Shown here: in pieces, positions 23,898 to 31,791 of the stretch | How positions within the stretch are numbered: the stretch's first letter is position 1 | Layout of the letters: each line of letters opens with the position of its first letter | NCBI RefSeq assembly: GCF_003443735.1 | Contig: NZ_CP031969.1 | Location: 682,001-746,000 of the forward strand | Direction of reading: 5' to 3' | Length of the DNA: 64,000 bases | Source of the DNA: Streptomyces sp. CC0208 | GTDB taxonomy: Bacteria > Actinomycetota > Actinomycetes > Streptomycetales > Streptomycetaceae | Notes under the pieces: generated by a model | Databases searched by the model: none | The model's input: the letters and a program-made list of their open reading frames with translations, nothing else | Told to the model about the DNA's origin: nothing | Program-made: the position numbers and the translations under genes

Positions 23898-23903
23898 GAG
23901 TGC

Positions 23904-25097
23904 TCACCAGGAGACCGGCAGCCGCCGCGGACCCCGAGTCATCTGTCCCTCCCGCCAGTCGATCGTCTCCGACGTGAACTCGGCCCGCAGGCCCGGGAAC
24001 CGGACCGCCAGCCGGTGCAGGGCCAGGCCCAGTTCCAGGCGGGCCAGCCACGCGCCCAGGCAGTGGTGGGGGCCGGCGCCGAAGACCACGCTCGGTGTCG
24101 TCAGCGGGGCGAACAGGTCGGTCTCCTCGGGCCGCGGGAAGACGTCCGGGTCCCTGTTCGCCGCGTTGGTCTGGACGGCGACCACCGCCCCGGCCGGAAT
24201 CGTCACCCCGCCGACCTCGGCCTCCTCGACCGCCCGGCGGATCAGGCCGGGCAGCACCCGGCCCTCGCTCAGCGGGATCGTCCGCAGGAGCTGTTCGACG
24301 GCGGTCTCGGCGGCCTCCTGGCTCTCGGCGAGACCGGGCCAGGCGTGGCGGCCGTCGGTGAGGAGATGGACGACGATGTTGCCGAGGGCCGTCATCGTCG
24401 TCTCGTGTCCGGCGACGACCAGGCCGAGGACCAGGACGACCAGGCGCGGCTCCTCGATGCCGAGGCCGTCACCCGCGACGACCAGGGCGCTCACCAGGTC
24501 CTCGCCCGGCTCCTTGCGCCGCTCGGCGATCAGTTCCGCGCAGAACAGGCCGAACTCCCGCATGGCCGCGCCGACTTCCTCGGCGGTGTGCGCGCCGCCG
24601 GACAGGGCGTGGTCGGCCCAGTCGCGGATGCGCTCCCAGTCGGCGTGTTCCAGCCCCATCAGCCGGGAGATCACCGAGACCGGCAGGCGGCGGGTGAACG
24701 CCTCGACGACGTCGGCGGGCTGCGGCTGCCGGGCCAGGTCGTCGAGGAGGGTCTCCACCACGGAGGCGGTCCAGGGCCGCCAGCGGGCGATGGCGCGCGG
24801 GGTGAAGGCCCGCTGGACCGTGCCCCGCAGCAGTTGGTGGGGCGGTCCGTCCTGGTTGAGGAGGCCGTCCGGGGAGTCCAGCAGGTTCGGCACCAGGAGC
24901 AGCGGCGGGGCGTCCTCGTCCCGGAGCGACTTCCTGTCGAAGCGGGGGTCCATGAGCACCTGGCGCACGTCGGAGTAGCGGGTGACGAGCCAGACCGGGG
25001 TGCCGGTGGCCAGGCTGGTGAGCCGGGGCGGGCCGTTCTCGGGCAGGGGGATGCGGTGCATGGGACGAAGGGTCCGGGCCGTACTGTCTGTGCTCAT
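23904..25097 (-). CDS. Cytochrome P450 with altered K-helix ExxR motif
   Basis: This 397-residue class I P450 has I-helix LVVAGHETTMTALG and haem loop FGAGPHHCLG with ligand Cys346. The K-helix reads AVEQLLRT at residues 267-273. The usual VEELLR has Glu three residues before the Arg, but this position (269) is Gln (codon CAG at 24291-24293), so the near-invariant ExxR is formally broken. The neighbouring Glu268 could compensate. No ferredoxin gene is adjacent. The ATG at 25097 has GGAGAC. It converges on the Tet(M)-like gene with a six-base gap. Family and substrate are unknown; if Gln is tolerated the enzyme may still fold and act. Confidence 0.9.
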   Translation of the reverse strand: MSTDSTARTLRPMHRIPLPENGPPRLTSLATGTPVWLVTRYSDVRQVLMDPRFDRKSLRDEDAPPLLLVPNLLDSPDGLLNQDGPPHQLLRGTVQRAFTPRAIARWRPWTASVVETLLDDLARQPQPADVVEAFTRRLPVSVISRLMGLEHADWERIRDWADHALSGGAHTAEEVGAAMREFGLFCAELIAERRKEPGEDLVSALVVAGDGLGIEEPRLVVLVLGLVVAGHETTMTALGNIVVHLLTDGRHAWPGLAESQEAAETAVEQLLRTIPLSEGRVLPGLIRRAVEEAEVGGVTIPAGAVVAVQTNAANRDPDVFPRPEETDLFAPLTTPSVVFGAGPHHCLGAWLARLELGLALHRLAVRFPGLRAEFTSETIDWREGQMTRGPRRLPVSW

Positions 25098-25248
25098 CCG
25101 GGTCTCCAGACACGCCGGTACGCAGAGTTCTCCACGCTAGTGCGCCCCGCTGTGTCCCGGCAGTGTCCCAATCGGCCAACAAGACGGTACGGCATGGCTT
25201 TTGGGGGTCATCCCTGGGCATCCGTGCAGTAGGAAGGAGGGCCGTCGC

Positions 25249-25911
25249 ATGACGACTCCCATCAGGCGCGTGTCCAGGCGCATGCCCGGCTGGGCGAAGA
25301 TACTGACCGCCGTCGTGGTGGTGCTCGTGGTGTTCTTCGCCGGGATCCGGTTCAGTGTGCTCCCTGGCCTCAAGGACCTGTTCGGTACCGAGACCCACGA
25401 CCGTACGGGTCCCGCACTTCTGGAGTCCATCCAGGACATCAGCCGTTACGACGCCGCCTCCGGCAATTTCCAGGTCGTCGTGGACCTGGAGAAGGACACG
25501 AAGTTCCTGCCCGACGCGATCCGCGGCTCGCGCACCCTGTACGTGGGGGCGGGCGCCGTCGACGCCTACGTCGACCTCGGCAAGGTCGCCAAGAACGACG
25601 TGACGGTCAACGAGGACCGCACGGCCGCCACGCTCCATCTGCCGCACGCCCAGCTGGGCAAGGCCACGCTGGACGCCGACCGCTCCTACGCGGTCTCCAA
25701 GCAGCGCGGTCTGCTCGACCGGCTCGGCGACTTCTTCTCCGACAACCCCAACAGCGAACAGGCCGTGCAGAAACTCGCGGTGAAGCACATCACCGAGGCG
25801 GCGAAGGAGAGCGAGCTGACCAAGCGGGCCGAGACCAACACCACCAACATGCTCAAAGGACTGCTGAACTCGCTCGGCTTCAAGAAGGTGGAGGTCACCT
25901 ACGGCACCTGA
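25249..25911 (+). CDS. DUF4230 membrane-anchored protein
   Basis: This 220-residue protein has an N-terminal membrane anchor (WAKILTAVVVVLVVFFAGI, about residues 15-34) after an Arg-rich cytoplasmic start. The outside part fits DUF4230, with SIQDISRYDAASGNFQVVVD and GSRTLYVGAGAVDAYVDLGK as the typical region. The last third (NSEQAVQKLAVKHITEAAKE) is helical, perhaps coiled coil. Function is unknown; relatives occur as single-span surface proteins. AAGGAGG precedes the ATG at 25249. It is convergent with the antiporter operon, the two stop codons lying directly next to each other. Confidence 0.88.
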   Translation: MTTPIRRVSRRMPGWAKILTAVVVVLVVFFAGIRFSVLPGLKDLFGTETHDRTGPALLESIQDISRYDAASGNFQVVVDLEKDTKFLPDAIRGSRTLYVGAGAVDAYVDLGKVAKNDVTVNEDRTAATLHLPHAQLGKATLDADRSYAVSKQRGLLDRLGDFFSDNPNSEQAVQKLAVKHITEAAKESELTKRAETNTTNMLKGLLNSLGFKKVEVTYGT

Positions 25912-27672
25912 TCAGCCGCCGAGCATGCCCGGCAGGGTGAGGGCGCCGAGCACGGTGGTGCCGACCAGCACCCACGCCACGTAGTCGCCGACGTGCCCGG
26001 ACTGCAGGCGCCGTAGCCACAGCGCCCGGTCCGGTGCGGCGAACGCCTTCGGGCGGACGACGGCGAGGAGGGCGAGGGCCCCGGCCAGCAGGGTCGAGAG
26101 CAGGCCCAGCAGGACGCCGGCCGGGGTCCAGTGGACGGAGGTGAACACGCCCGCGGAACCGGTCTCGTTCACGGCACGTGCGGCCACCTTCGCGAAACCG
26201 GGAGCCACGCCGACGGCGACGGCTCCGGCGAGCAGGACGGCGGGCACCGCGGTCATGGTGTCCGGGATCCGGCTGAGCCGGTGCCGGGTCTCGGGCCGCT
26301 CGCCGGAGCCGGTCGTCTCGTACCCGGAACCGGTCTCGGGCCTGGGTCCGAGGCCCAGGAACACCCGGGCGGCGACCCGTAGGACGGCCGCGGCGGTCAC
26401 CGCGCTCGCCGCCACGTAGAGCACGGTGAGCGGACCGCCCACGGCCTCCTCGGTGACGGACTTGCCCAGTGCCGTGCCGAAGGGCGGCAGGCCCGCGAGG
26501 CCGAGGGCGCCGAGGACGAACAGCACGGCGACGCCCTTGAGTTCGCGGGCCCTGCCGTGCAGGGCGTGCTCGTCGACGCTGCCGTAGCGGTCGAGGAGGA
26601 TGCCGGTGCACGCGAACAGGGCGGCCTTCACTCCGGCGTGGCCGAGGACGTACAGGGCGATCCCGTCGTCGGCCTCGGGCTTCAGGACGCCGATGCCGAT
26701 GAGGAAGAGCCCGGTGTGGGCGACCGTCGAGTAGGCCAGCAGTCGCTTGATGTGCCGCTGGTACCAGCACATCACAGCGCCGGTCACGGCCGTCAGCGCG
26801 CCCAGCGTGACGAGGGCCCGCTCGAACTCCGGGGCCGGGACGCCGCCGGGTCCGGAGAAGACCGTGCCGTACACGCGCCAGACGCCGAAGGTGCCCAGTT
26901 CGACCATGACACCCGACAGGAGCATGCACACGGGGGTGGGGGCGACGGCGTGCGCGTCGGGGAGCCAGAAGTGGAAGGGGACGGCGGCCGACTTGACCAG
27001 CAGCGCGGTCATGACCAGGACGAAGGCGGCGAGGACCAGGGCGTCGGGGCGTCCGTGCGCGTCCAGTCCCCGGCCGATCGCGTGCATCCCCAGCTCACCG
27101 GTGCGCGCGTACAGCAGCCCGATGCCCATGAGCATGGCGTAGGCGCCGAGCGAGGTGACGACCGCGAAGGTCAGCGCGCCCTGGACGGCCCTGGCCTCCT
27201 CGACCCGGTGGCCGGTGAGGGCGTACGCCACGACGCTCATCAGCTCGAACCACACGAACGCGTTGAACAGGTCGCCCGCGATCGCGAACCCGCACATGCC
27301 GCCCTGGAACAGCAGCAGGAGCGCGGGGAAGGAGCCGGCGTGGCCGCTGGGCGGTTCGTCGAAGTAGTGCCAGGAGTACGCCAGTGACGCCAGGGTGAGC
27401 AGGGAGGCGAGCGCGGCCATGCCGAGGCCGGGCCCGTCGCCGATCAGGACGATGCCGACGCTGTGTCCCTCCACGGGGGTCCAGCCGCCGGACCATTCCA
27501 GGAAGGGCGGCGAGGAGTTCAGCAGGAGGACGAGGGCGAGGGCGGCCGTACCCGCGGAGACCGCGCAGCCGACGGCCTCGGCGACGGGCCGGGGCACCAG
27601 GCGGCCGCCGGCGACGAGCAGGGCGGCTCCGAGCAGCGGTACGGCCACCAGCAGGGGCAGCGAGGCGTCCAT
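25912..27672 (-). CDS. Mrp/MBH-type antiporter subunit D (NuoN/NuoM-like)
   Basis: This 586-residue membrane protein belongs to the proton-pumping antiporter-like subunit family shared by Mrp antiporters and complex I. GDLFNAFVWFELMSVVAYAL carries the conserved glutamate of helix 5. TALLVKSAAVPFHFWLPDAH carries the conserved Lys and the amphipathic-linker motif, and GHAGVKAALFACTGILLDRY the later Lys helix. About 14 helices are predicted. It is the last gene of a six-gene operon, and its ATG overlaps the stop of subunit C (ATGA). It is the only large antiporter-like subunit in the cluster, since no subunit A gene is seen. Confidence 0.92.
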   Translation of the reverse strand: MDASLPLLVAVPLLGAALLVAGGRLVPRPVAEAVGCAVSAGTAALALVLLLNSSPPFLEWSGGWTPVEGHSVGIVLIGDGPGLGMAALASLLTLASLAYSWHYFDEPPSGHAGSFPALLLLFQGGMCGFAIAGDLFNAFVWFELMSVVAYALTGHRVEEARAVQGALTFAVVTSLGAYAMLMGIGLLYARTGELGMHAIGRGLDAHGRPDALVLAAFVLVMTALLVKSAAVPFHFWLPDAHAVAPTPVCMLLSGVMVELGTFGVWRVYGTVFSGPGGVPAPEFERALVTLGALTAVTGAVMCWYQRHIKRLLAYSTVAHTGLFLIGIGVLKPEADDGIALYVLGHAGVKAALFACTGILLDRYGSVDEHALHGRARELKGVAVLFVLGALGLAGLPPFGTALGKSVTEEAVGGPLTVLYVAASAVTAAAVLRVAARVFLGLGPRPETGSGYETTGSGERPETRHRLSRIPDTMTAVPAVLLAGAVAVGVAPGFAKVAARAVNETGSAGVFTSVHWTPAGVLLGLLSTLLAGALALLAVVRPKAFAAPDRALWLRRLQSGHVGDYVAWVLVGTTVLGALTLPGMLGG

Positions 27673-28019
27673 CAGCCGCGCAGTTCGGAGAGTTCGTCGG
27701 GGTCTACGGTGCCGTGCCGTTTGGAGATCTGTACGACGAGGGCGAGCAGCAGGGCGGTGACGGTGGCGCCGACGACGACGTCGGTCAGCGTCAGGGCCTG
27801 CACGACCGGGTCGACGACCGGGCGCGAGCCGGGTTTCAGGTCCGAGAAGACGGGTGCGGTGGCGTCGTCGCGGTAGCCGACGGCCAGCAGCAGGACGTAG
27901 GTGCCGGCCTGGCACACGGAGAGGCAGCCGACGGCGTGGATCAGGTTCCGGCTGGTGGCGAGGCCGTAGCAGCCGGCCAGGAAGACCCACCCGGCGACCA
28001 GATAGGGAAAGACGTCCAT
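27672..28019 (-). CDS. Mrp/MBH-type antiporter subunit C (NuoK-like)
   Basis: This 115-residue protein has three membrane helices like MrpC/NuoK: YLVAGWVFLAGCYGLATSRN, LIHAVGCLSVCQAGTYVLLL and ALTLTDVVVGATVTALLLAL. DPVVQALTLTDVVVG and the cytoplasmic tail SKRHGTVDPDEL are diagnostic for MrpC. It sits between subunits B and D with four-base ATGA overlaps on both sides, so translation is coupled. NuoK-like subunits carry membrane glutamates for proton transfer; here the helices have Asp and His instead, so exact ion coupling is uncertain. Confidence 0.9.
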   Translation of the reverse strand: MDVFPYLVAGWVFLAGCYGLATSRNLIHAVGCLSVCQAGTYVLLLAVGYRDDATAPVFSDLKPGSRPVVDPVVQALTLTDVVVGATVTALLLALVVQISKRHGTVDPDELSELRG

Positions 28020-28759
28020 CACTTCCCGTTCCCCTCCTCGATCTCGACGGTCTGGTCCAGGAAGCGGGCGAGCAGGACGACGACCGCGCAGGCCACCTCC
28101 ATGCCGACGGCCGCGTTCAGCAGGGGAACGGTGCCCCCGGAGGACAGTGTGTTGAAGGTGCCGTACGGCAGCACGGTGTTGGCGAGGAAGGCCGAGCCGC
28201 CGATCAGTCCGGCGAGGCCGGTGACGACGTAGGCGGAGGTCGCGATCGCGTCGCCGGTCTCGTACAGGGCGACCGGCCTCACGCGTTCCAGGGCCCGGTA
28301 GTCGGCGCCCAGGTAGAGCAGGTGCAGGGAGGTCGCGGCGACCACCCCGCCCTGGAAGCCGCCACCGGGGCTGAGCTGTCCGTGGGCGATCACGTAGAGA
28401 CCGGCGAGCAGGGCGACGGGGAGCACGAGGAGGGCGTACCGGCGGACGGGGCGGGCCACCTTCTGAGGGGCGGGGCGGTCGCGGTGTTCGTCGGGGGTCC
28501 GGCGCAGCAGGATCACACAGCCGATGACGGCGGCGAACAGGATGGTCATCTCGCCGAGGGTGTCGAAGGCGCGCTGGTCGAAGTTGACGGAGGCGATGAC
28601 GTTGGCGGTGCGCCGGGCCAGGGAGGCGTGGACGGCCCGGTCGCCGTAGGGGTGGTGGTCGCCGCCGAAGGCGGGCAGGTCGAGGGCGGCGGCCACGAAG
28701 AGGGCCGCCAGGCCCGCGCCGCCCACCGCCACGAGCCACAGCCGGGCGCGTCGGCTCAC
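28019..28759 (-). CDS. Mrp/MBH-type antiporter subunit B (MnhB domain with N-terminal extension)
   Basis: This 246-residue membrane protein has an N-terminal MbhE-like segment (first helix RLWLVAVGGAGLAALFVAAA, then NFDQRAFDTLGEMTILFAAV). The MnhB domain follows with LYVIAHGQLSPGGGFQGGVV, the signature of MrpB, and LYETGDAIATSAYVVTGLAG. In Mrp antiporters the first part normally lies in the C terminus of subunit A; here it is fused to B, as in membrane-bound hydrogenase-related (MBH/MBS) modules. ATG at 28759 overlaps the preceding small gene and the stop overlaps the subunit C start. Confidence 0.9.
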   Translation of the reverse strand: MSRRARLWLVAVGGAGLAALFVAAALDLPAFGGDHHPYGDRAVHASLARRTANVIASVNFDQRAFDTLGEMTILFAAVIGCVILLRRTPDEHRDRPAPQKVARPVRRYALLVLPVALLAGLYVIAHGQLSPGGGFQGGVVAATSLHLLYLGADYRALERVRPVALYETGDAIATSAYVVTGLAGLIGGSAFLANTVLPYGTFNTLSSGGTVPLLNAAVGMEVACAVVVLLARFLDQTVEIEEGNGK

Positions 28760-29016
28760 CTGTGGTGTCCTTCCTTCTTGCCGCGCCGCCTGACCTTGTG
28801 GACGGCGAGCAGCAGCAACAGCGGGGTGAGGGCAGAGCCCACCGCCAGCTGCGACAGGGCCACGTCGGGGGCCTGGAGCACGGTGAACAGGACCGCGAGG
28901 ACCAGGCCGAGCACGGACAGGACCAGCGCCTGGCGCGCGGGGTCGCGGACGGCCACCGCCGCGGTCGCGGAGAGGGCGACCAGGAGCAGTGCGACGACGA
29001 TCACCGCGTCAGCCAC
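28756..29016 (-). CDS. DUF4040 (MbhD-like) antiporter subunit
   Basis: This 86-residue protein has three short membrane helices: AVIVVALLLVALSATAAVAV, LVLSVLGLVLAVLFTVLQAP and SQLAVGSALTPLLLLLAVHK. The A-P-D-V-A-L-S-Q-L-A-V-G motif marks DUF4040, the small subunit equivalent to the penultimate part of MrpA. It overlaps the FG-like gene upstream by eight bases and subunit B downstream by four. It completes, with subunit B, the region that classical MrpA carries at its C terminus. Confidence 0.9.
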   Translation of the reverse strand: MADAVIVVALLLVALSATAAVAVRDPARQALVLSVLGLVLAVLFTVLQAPDVALSQLAVGSALTPLLLLLAVHKVRRRGKKEGHHR

Positions 29017-29461
29017 GGCGGACCTCCGGGAAAGCGCCGGACAGGGCCCGGGAGGCGACGATGTTCCCGCCGATCAGCAGGGCTCCCACGACCAGCAGCT
29101 TGGCCATGGCCCGGCTCGGTCCGGTGGCCACGCACAGCGCGGGGACGACCACCGCGCCGACCGCCGCCGCCGCGTAGGTCAGGCCCCAGGCGCTCGGCGG
29201 GTCCTCGGCCAGTTCGTCGGCGAGCAGCCGGGCGAAGACGAGGGTGCCGACCGGGCCGAGCAGGGCGAGGACCAGGGCGAGATCGACGTAGGAGGGGCGC
29301 TCGTAGCCCTGGGAGAGCAGCAGGAGGGCGGGACAGGCGAACGCGGTGCACAGGTTCTGCGCCACGACCCGGCGCCTGAGCGGGCCGGTGGCGACGCCCC
29401 ACACGGTGGCGCCCACTCCCCCGCCGAGGACGACGGCCGCCGCGAGGATCCAGCCGTTCAC
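29009..29461 (-). CDS. Putative fused Mrp subunits F and G
   Basis: This 150-residue protein with about six hydrophobic segments starts with GTG overlapping the E-subunit stop. The first half (LRRRVVAQNLCTAFACPALL, then YVDLALVLALLGPVGTLVFA) resembles MrpF, where a D-x-A-L-x-L-A-L-L-x-x-V-G-T-L motif is typical. The second half (SAWGLTYAAAAVGAVVVPAL, AMAKLLVVGALLIGGNIVAS) would be in the place of MrpG but lacks the family's clear GxxR-x-PD motif. The fused reading is inference from operon position and length. Confidence 0.65.
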   Translation of the reverse strand: MNGWILAAAVVLGGGVGATVWGVATGPLRRRVVAQNLCTAFACPALLLLSQGYERPSYVDLALVLALLGPVGTLVFARLLADELAEDPPSAWGLTYAAAAVGAVVVPALCVATGPSRAMAKLLVVGALLIGGNIVASRALSGAFPEVRRG

Positions 29462-29640
29462 CGTGCGGTCACCGCCCGCCGGGCGGCCCGGGCGGCGAGT
29501 GCGCCGAGGCAGGCGACGCCCGCGCCGACCGCGAGTTCCAGGGTGTCCACCGTGCTGATGAACACGAGCCAGAGCACGACGAGCGCGGCCCACCAGCCGA
29601 GGAGTTCGGCCGAGGCGAGGAGTGTCGTACGTCCGTTCAT
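29458..29640 (-). CDS. Short Mrp subunit E-like protein
   Basis: This is a 60-residue protein with two hydrophobic helices: AELLGWWAALVVLWLVFIST and LELAVGAGVACLGALAARAA. The second resembles the L-x-L-A-x-G-A-x-x-A motif near the start of MrpE, but MrpE normally has about 160 residues, so this is a minimal form or a truncation. The ATG at 29640 is the first gene of the operon. The stop overlaps the GTG of the FG-like gene (GTGA), so it is still part of the translated unit. A larger start at 29694 would have no ribosome site. Confidence 0.65.
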   Translation of the reverse strand: MNGRTTLLASAELLGWWAALVVLWLVFISTVDTLELAVGAGVACLGALAARAARRAVTAR

Positions 29641-29866
29641 GCGCCACCTCACTCCGCACCGCAGCCTGGGAAACGTCCGTCGCGCGCCATCCAAACACCG
29701 GCCGGAGGGCGCGCGGTGGAGACGCGCGCGGTACCCAGCCCCCCAGTGCCCCGACCGTACGAAGGGAAACCGGGGGTCGGTCGGTGCGCTGCGGCATTGT
29801 CGGACCGTTCAGGGGTAATCGCCCCACGACACTGTGAAGTTAGGGAAGTTTGAGAGTGGAGGACCA

Positions 29867-30424
29867 ATGGCCTGGGCGCCCTCACGTTCGCGAGCGGGGT
29901 CAGACGCCGGCACCGCCAAGGACGAGCGCGCGGCGGAACCCGCCCGCCCCCGGCGAGGTCCGCTCTCCCTCGTCGTCCGTTTCGTGGCGATGGTGTTCGC
30001 GTTCGTGTTCATGGTGGCGTTCGCCGTCGTCCTGGCCCGGCTGACCCTCGAACCGTCGCCCGCCTCGGTGGATCTGACGCACACCAACCTGCACCCCGGT
30101 GCCTCGCTCAAGGCCTACCTGGACCAGCCCGAGATGCGGGACGCCGTCAAGCAGATCGGCGGGAACATCCTGCTGGGCGTCCCGTTCGGCATCCTGGTCC
30201 CGATCATCGCCCCGAAGACCCGTGGGCTGCTGCGGATCCTGCTGCTGACGGCCGTGGTGATGCTGCTGGTGGAGTTCGCGCAGGGTGCGCTGGTGGAGGG
30301 ACGGGCCTTCGACGTCGACGACGTCATCCTCAACACGTCCGGCGCCCTGATCGGCTATCTGCTGCTGGGGCGGCGGTTGAGCCGGGCCGTGCACAAGAGG
30401 CCGGCCGCCAAGCCCGCGAAGTAG
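29867..30424 (+). CDS. VanZ-family membrane protein
   Basis: This 185-residue protein has four membrane helices in the VanZ arrangement: FVAMVFAFVFMVAFAVVLAR, then GGNILLGVPFGILVPIIAP, ILLLTAVVMLLVEFAQGALV and VILNTSGALIGYLLLGRRLS. N-x-L-L-x-V-P-F-G, L-x-E-x-x-Q and the charged DVDDVILNT-x-G-x-x-x-G are family hallmarks. VanZ itself gives low-level teicoplanin resistance; most homologues have no known role. GGAGG precedes the ATG at 29867. It seems monocistronic, with an inverted repeat at 30432-30464 after its stop. Confidence 0.9.
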   Translation: MAWAPSRSRAGSDAGTAKDERAAEPARPRRGPLSLVVRFVAMVFAFVFMVAFAVVLARLTLEPSPASVDLTHTNLHPGASLKAYLDQPEMRDAVKQIGGNILLGVPFGILVPIIAPKTRGLLRILLLTAVVMLLVEFAQGALVEGRAFDVDDVILNTSGALIGYLLLGRRLSRAVHKRPAAKPAK

Positions 30425-30431
30425 GCGTGCG

Positions 30432-30464
30432 GGTACGGACCAGACGCAACTTCTGGTCCGTACC
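30432..30464. repeat. Perfect 13-bp inverted repeat between vanZ-like and glucanase genes
   Basis: GGTACGGACCAGA (30432-30444) and TCTGGTCCGTACC (30452-30464) with a seven-base loop lie eight bases after the VanZ stop and seven bases upstream of the -35 box of the glucanase gene. It could end vanZ transcription or serve as an operator for the glucanase promoter. There is no clear T-run, only CAAAGTATTG, so the operator role is at least as likely. Confidence 0.65.
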
Positions 30465-30470
30465 AAAGTA

Positions 30471-30499
30471 TTGACGCCCCCTTAACTCACTCCTTAAAT
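30471..30499 (+). promoter_or_regulatory. Housekeeping-type promoter of the GH16 glucanase gene
   Basis: TTGACG (30471-30476) and TTAAAT (30494-30499) are separated by 17 bp, a good vegetative sigma-factor promoter. It lies in a locally AT-richer stretch and 42 bp upstream of the GTG start. Confidence 0.7.
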
Positions 30500-30540
30500 C
30501 AAGAGGCGACACCTTCATCCCCCACCTCGAAGGAAGAGCC

Positions 30541-31782
30541 GTGGCCGCCTCACGCCTGCTGCGCAGATGTCTCCTCGCCGCGCTGTCCGCCGTACTGATC
30601 TGCGCCGGGACCGCCGAGGCGGACCCGCCCACCGCCGCCTCGTCCTCCGCTGCCGCCGCTGCCGCCGCGGTGACGTTCTCCGACACCTTCGACGGGCCCG
30701 CCGGAGCCGCCGTCGACTCCTCGAAGTGGCAGACCGAGACCGGTGACAACGTCAACAACCACGAGCGGCAGTACTACACGTCGGGCAACAAGAACGCGGC
30801 GCTGGACGGCCAGGGTCATCTGGTGATCACGGCCCGGCGCGAGAACCCCGCGAACTACCAGTGCTGGTACGGCACCTGCCAGTACACCTCGGCCCGGCTG
30901 AACACCTCAGGGAAGTTCAGCGCGCAGTACGGACACGTCGAGGCACGGATGAAGGTCCCGCGCGGACAGGGCATGTGGCCCGCGTTCTGGATGCTCGGCA
31001 CCCCGGTCAACTGGCCGGACTCGGGCGAGATCGACATCATGGAGAACGTCGGCTTCGAGCCCTCGACCGTGCACGGCACGATCCACGGCCCCGGCTACTC
31101 CGGCTCGGGCGGCATAGGCGCGGGCTACTCCCTCCCGAACGGCCAGGCCTTCGCGGACGCCTTCCACACCTTCGCCGTCGACTGGGCCCCGGACTCGATC
31201 ACCTGGTCCGTGGACGGGAACGTCTACCAGCGGCGCACCCCGGCCGACCTGGGCGGCCGCACCTGGGTCTTCAACAAGCCGTTCTTCCTGATCCTCAACC
31301 TCGCGGTCGGCGGCTACTGGCCCGGCGACCCGGACGGCTCCACGGCCTTCCCGCAGCAGCTCGTGGTGGACCACGTGTCGGTGACCACCGGCGACACGGC
31401 CACCGGGGCGGCGATCCGGGGTCTTGCCGGCAAGTGCGTGGACGTGGCCGGGGCGAACCCCGCGAACGGGACCGCCGTACAGCTCTACGACTGCAACGGC
31501 ACCGCCGCCCAGCAGTGGACCGTCGGCTCGGACGGCACGATCCGCGCGCTCGGCAAGTGCCTGGACGCGGCGGGCGGCGGCACCGCGGACGGGACGGCGG
31601 TCCAGCTCTACGACTGCAACGGCTCCGGGGCCCAGCGCTGGACCGTCACGAGCGCACACGACATCGTCAACCCGCAGGCCGGCAAGTGCCTCGACGTGAC
31701 CGGCAACAGTTCGGCCAACGGCACCCGGCTGCAGCTGTGGAGCTGCACGGGCGGCGCCAACCAGAAGTGGACCGTCGGCTGA
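30541..31782 (+). CDS. Secreted GH16 beta-1,3-glucanase with C-terminal ricin-type (CBM13) domain
   Basis: This 413-residue exported enzyme has a signal peptide in the first 27 residues (LLRRCLLAALSAVLICAGTA-EA) followed by an Ala/Ser-rich linker. The GH16 domain spans about 43-285. The catalytic signature EIDIMEN gives nucleophile Glu163, Asp165 and acid/base Glu168, flanked by the typical MWPAFWMLG and WSVDGNVYQRRT. The beta-trefoil domain (about 290-413) has three QxW-type repeats: AQQWTV, AQRWTV and NQKWTV. It should cleave laminarin-like or lichenan-like beta-glucans outside the cell. GTG start at 30541 with AAGGAAG. It has its own promoter. Confidence 0.94.
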   Translation: MAASRLLRRCLLAALSAVLICAGTAEADPPTAASSSAAAAAAAVTFSDTFDGPAGAAVDSSKWQTETGDNVNNHERQYYTSGNKNAALDGQGHLVITARRENPANYQCWYGTCQYTSARLNTSGKFSAQYGHVEARMKVPRGQGMWPAFWMLGTPVNWPDSGEIDIMENVGFEPSTVHGTIHGPGYSGSGGIGAGYSLPNGQAFADAFHTFAVDWAPDSITWSVDGNVYQRRTPADLGGRTWVFNKPFFLILNLAVGGYWPGDPDGSTAFPQQLVVDHVSVTTGDTATGAAIRGLAGKCVDVAGANPANGTAVQLYDCNGTAAQQWTVGSDGTIRALGKCLDAAGGGTADGTAVQLYDCNGSGAQRWTVTSAHDIVNPQAGKCLDVTGNSSANGTRLQLWSCTGGANQKWTVG

Positions 31783-31791
31783 GCCGGCGGG

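Noticed and set aside
29794..29818. GCAT-N15-GGGTAA upstream of the VanZ gene, like a general-stress sigma promoter.
   Set aside because: It fits the spacing but the -10 end deviates and chance matches are common; not strong enough for a feature.
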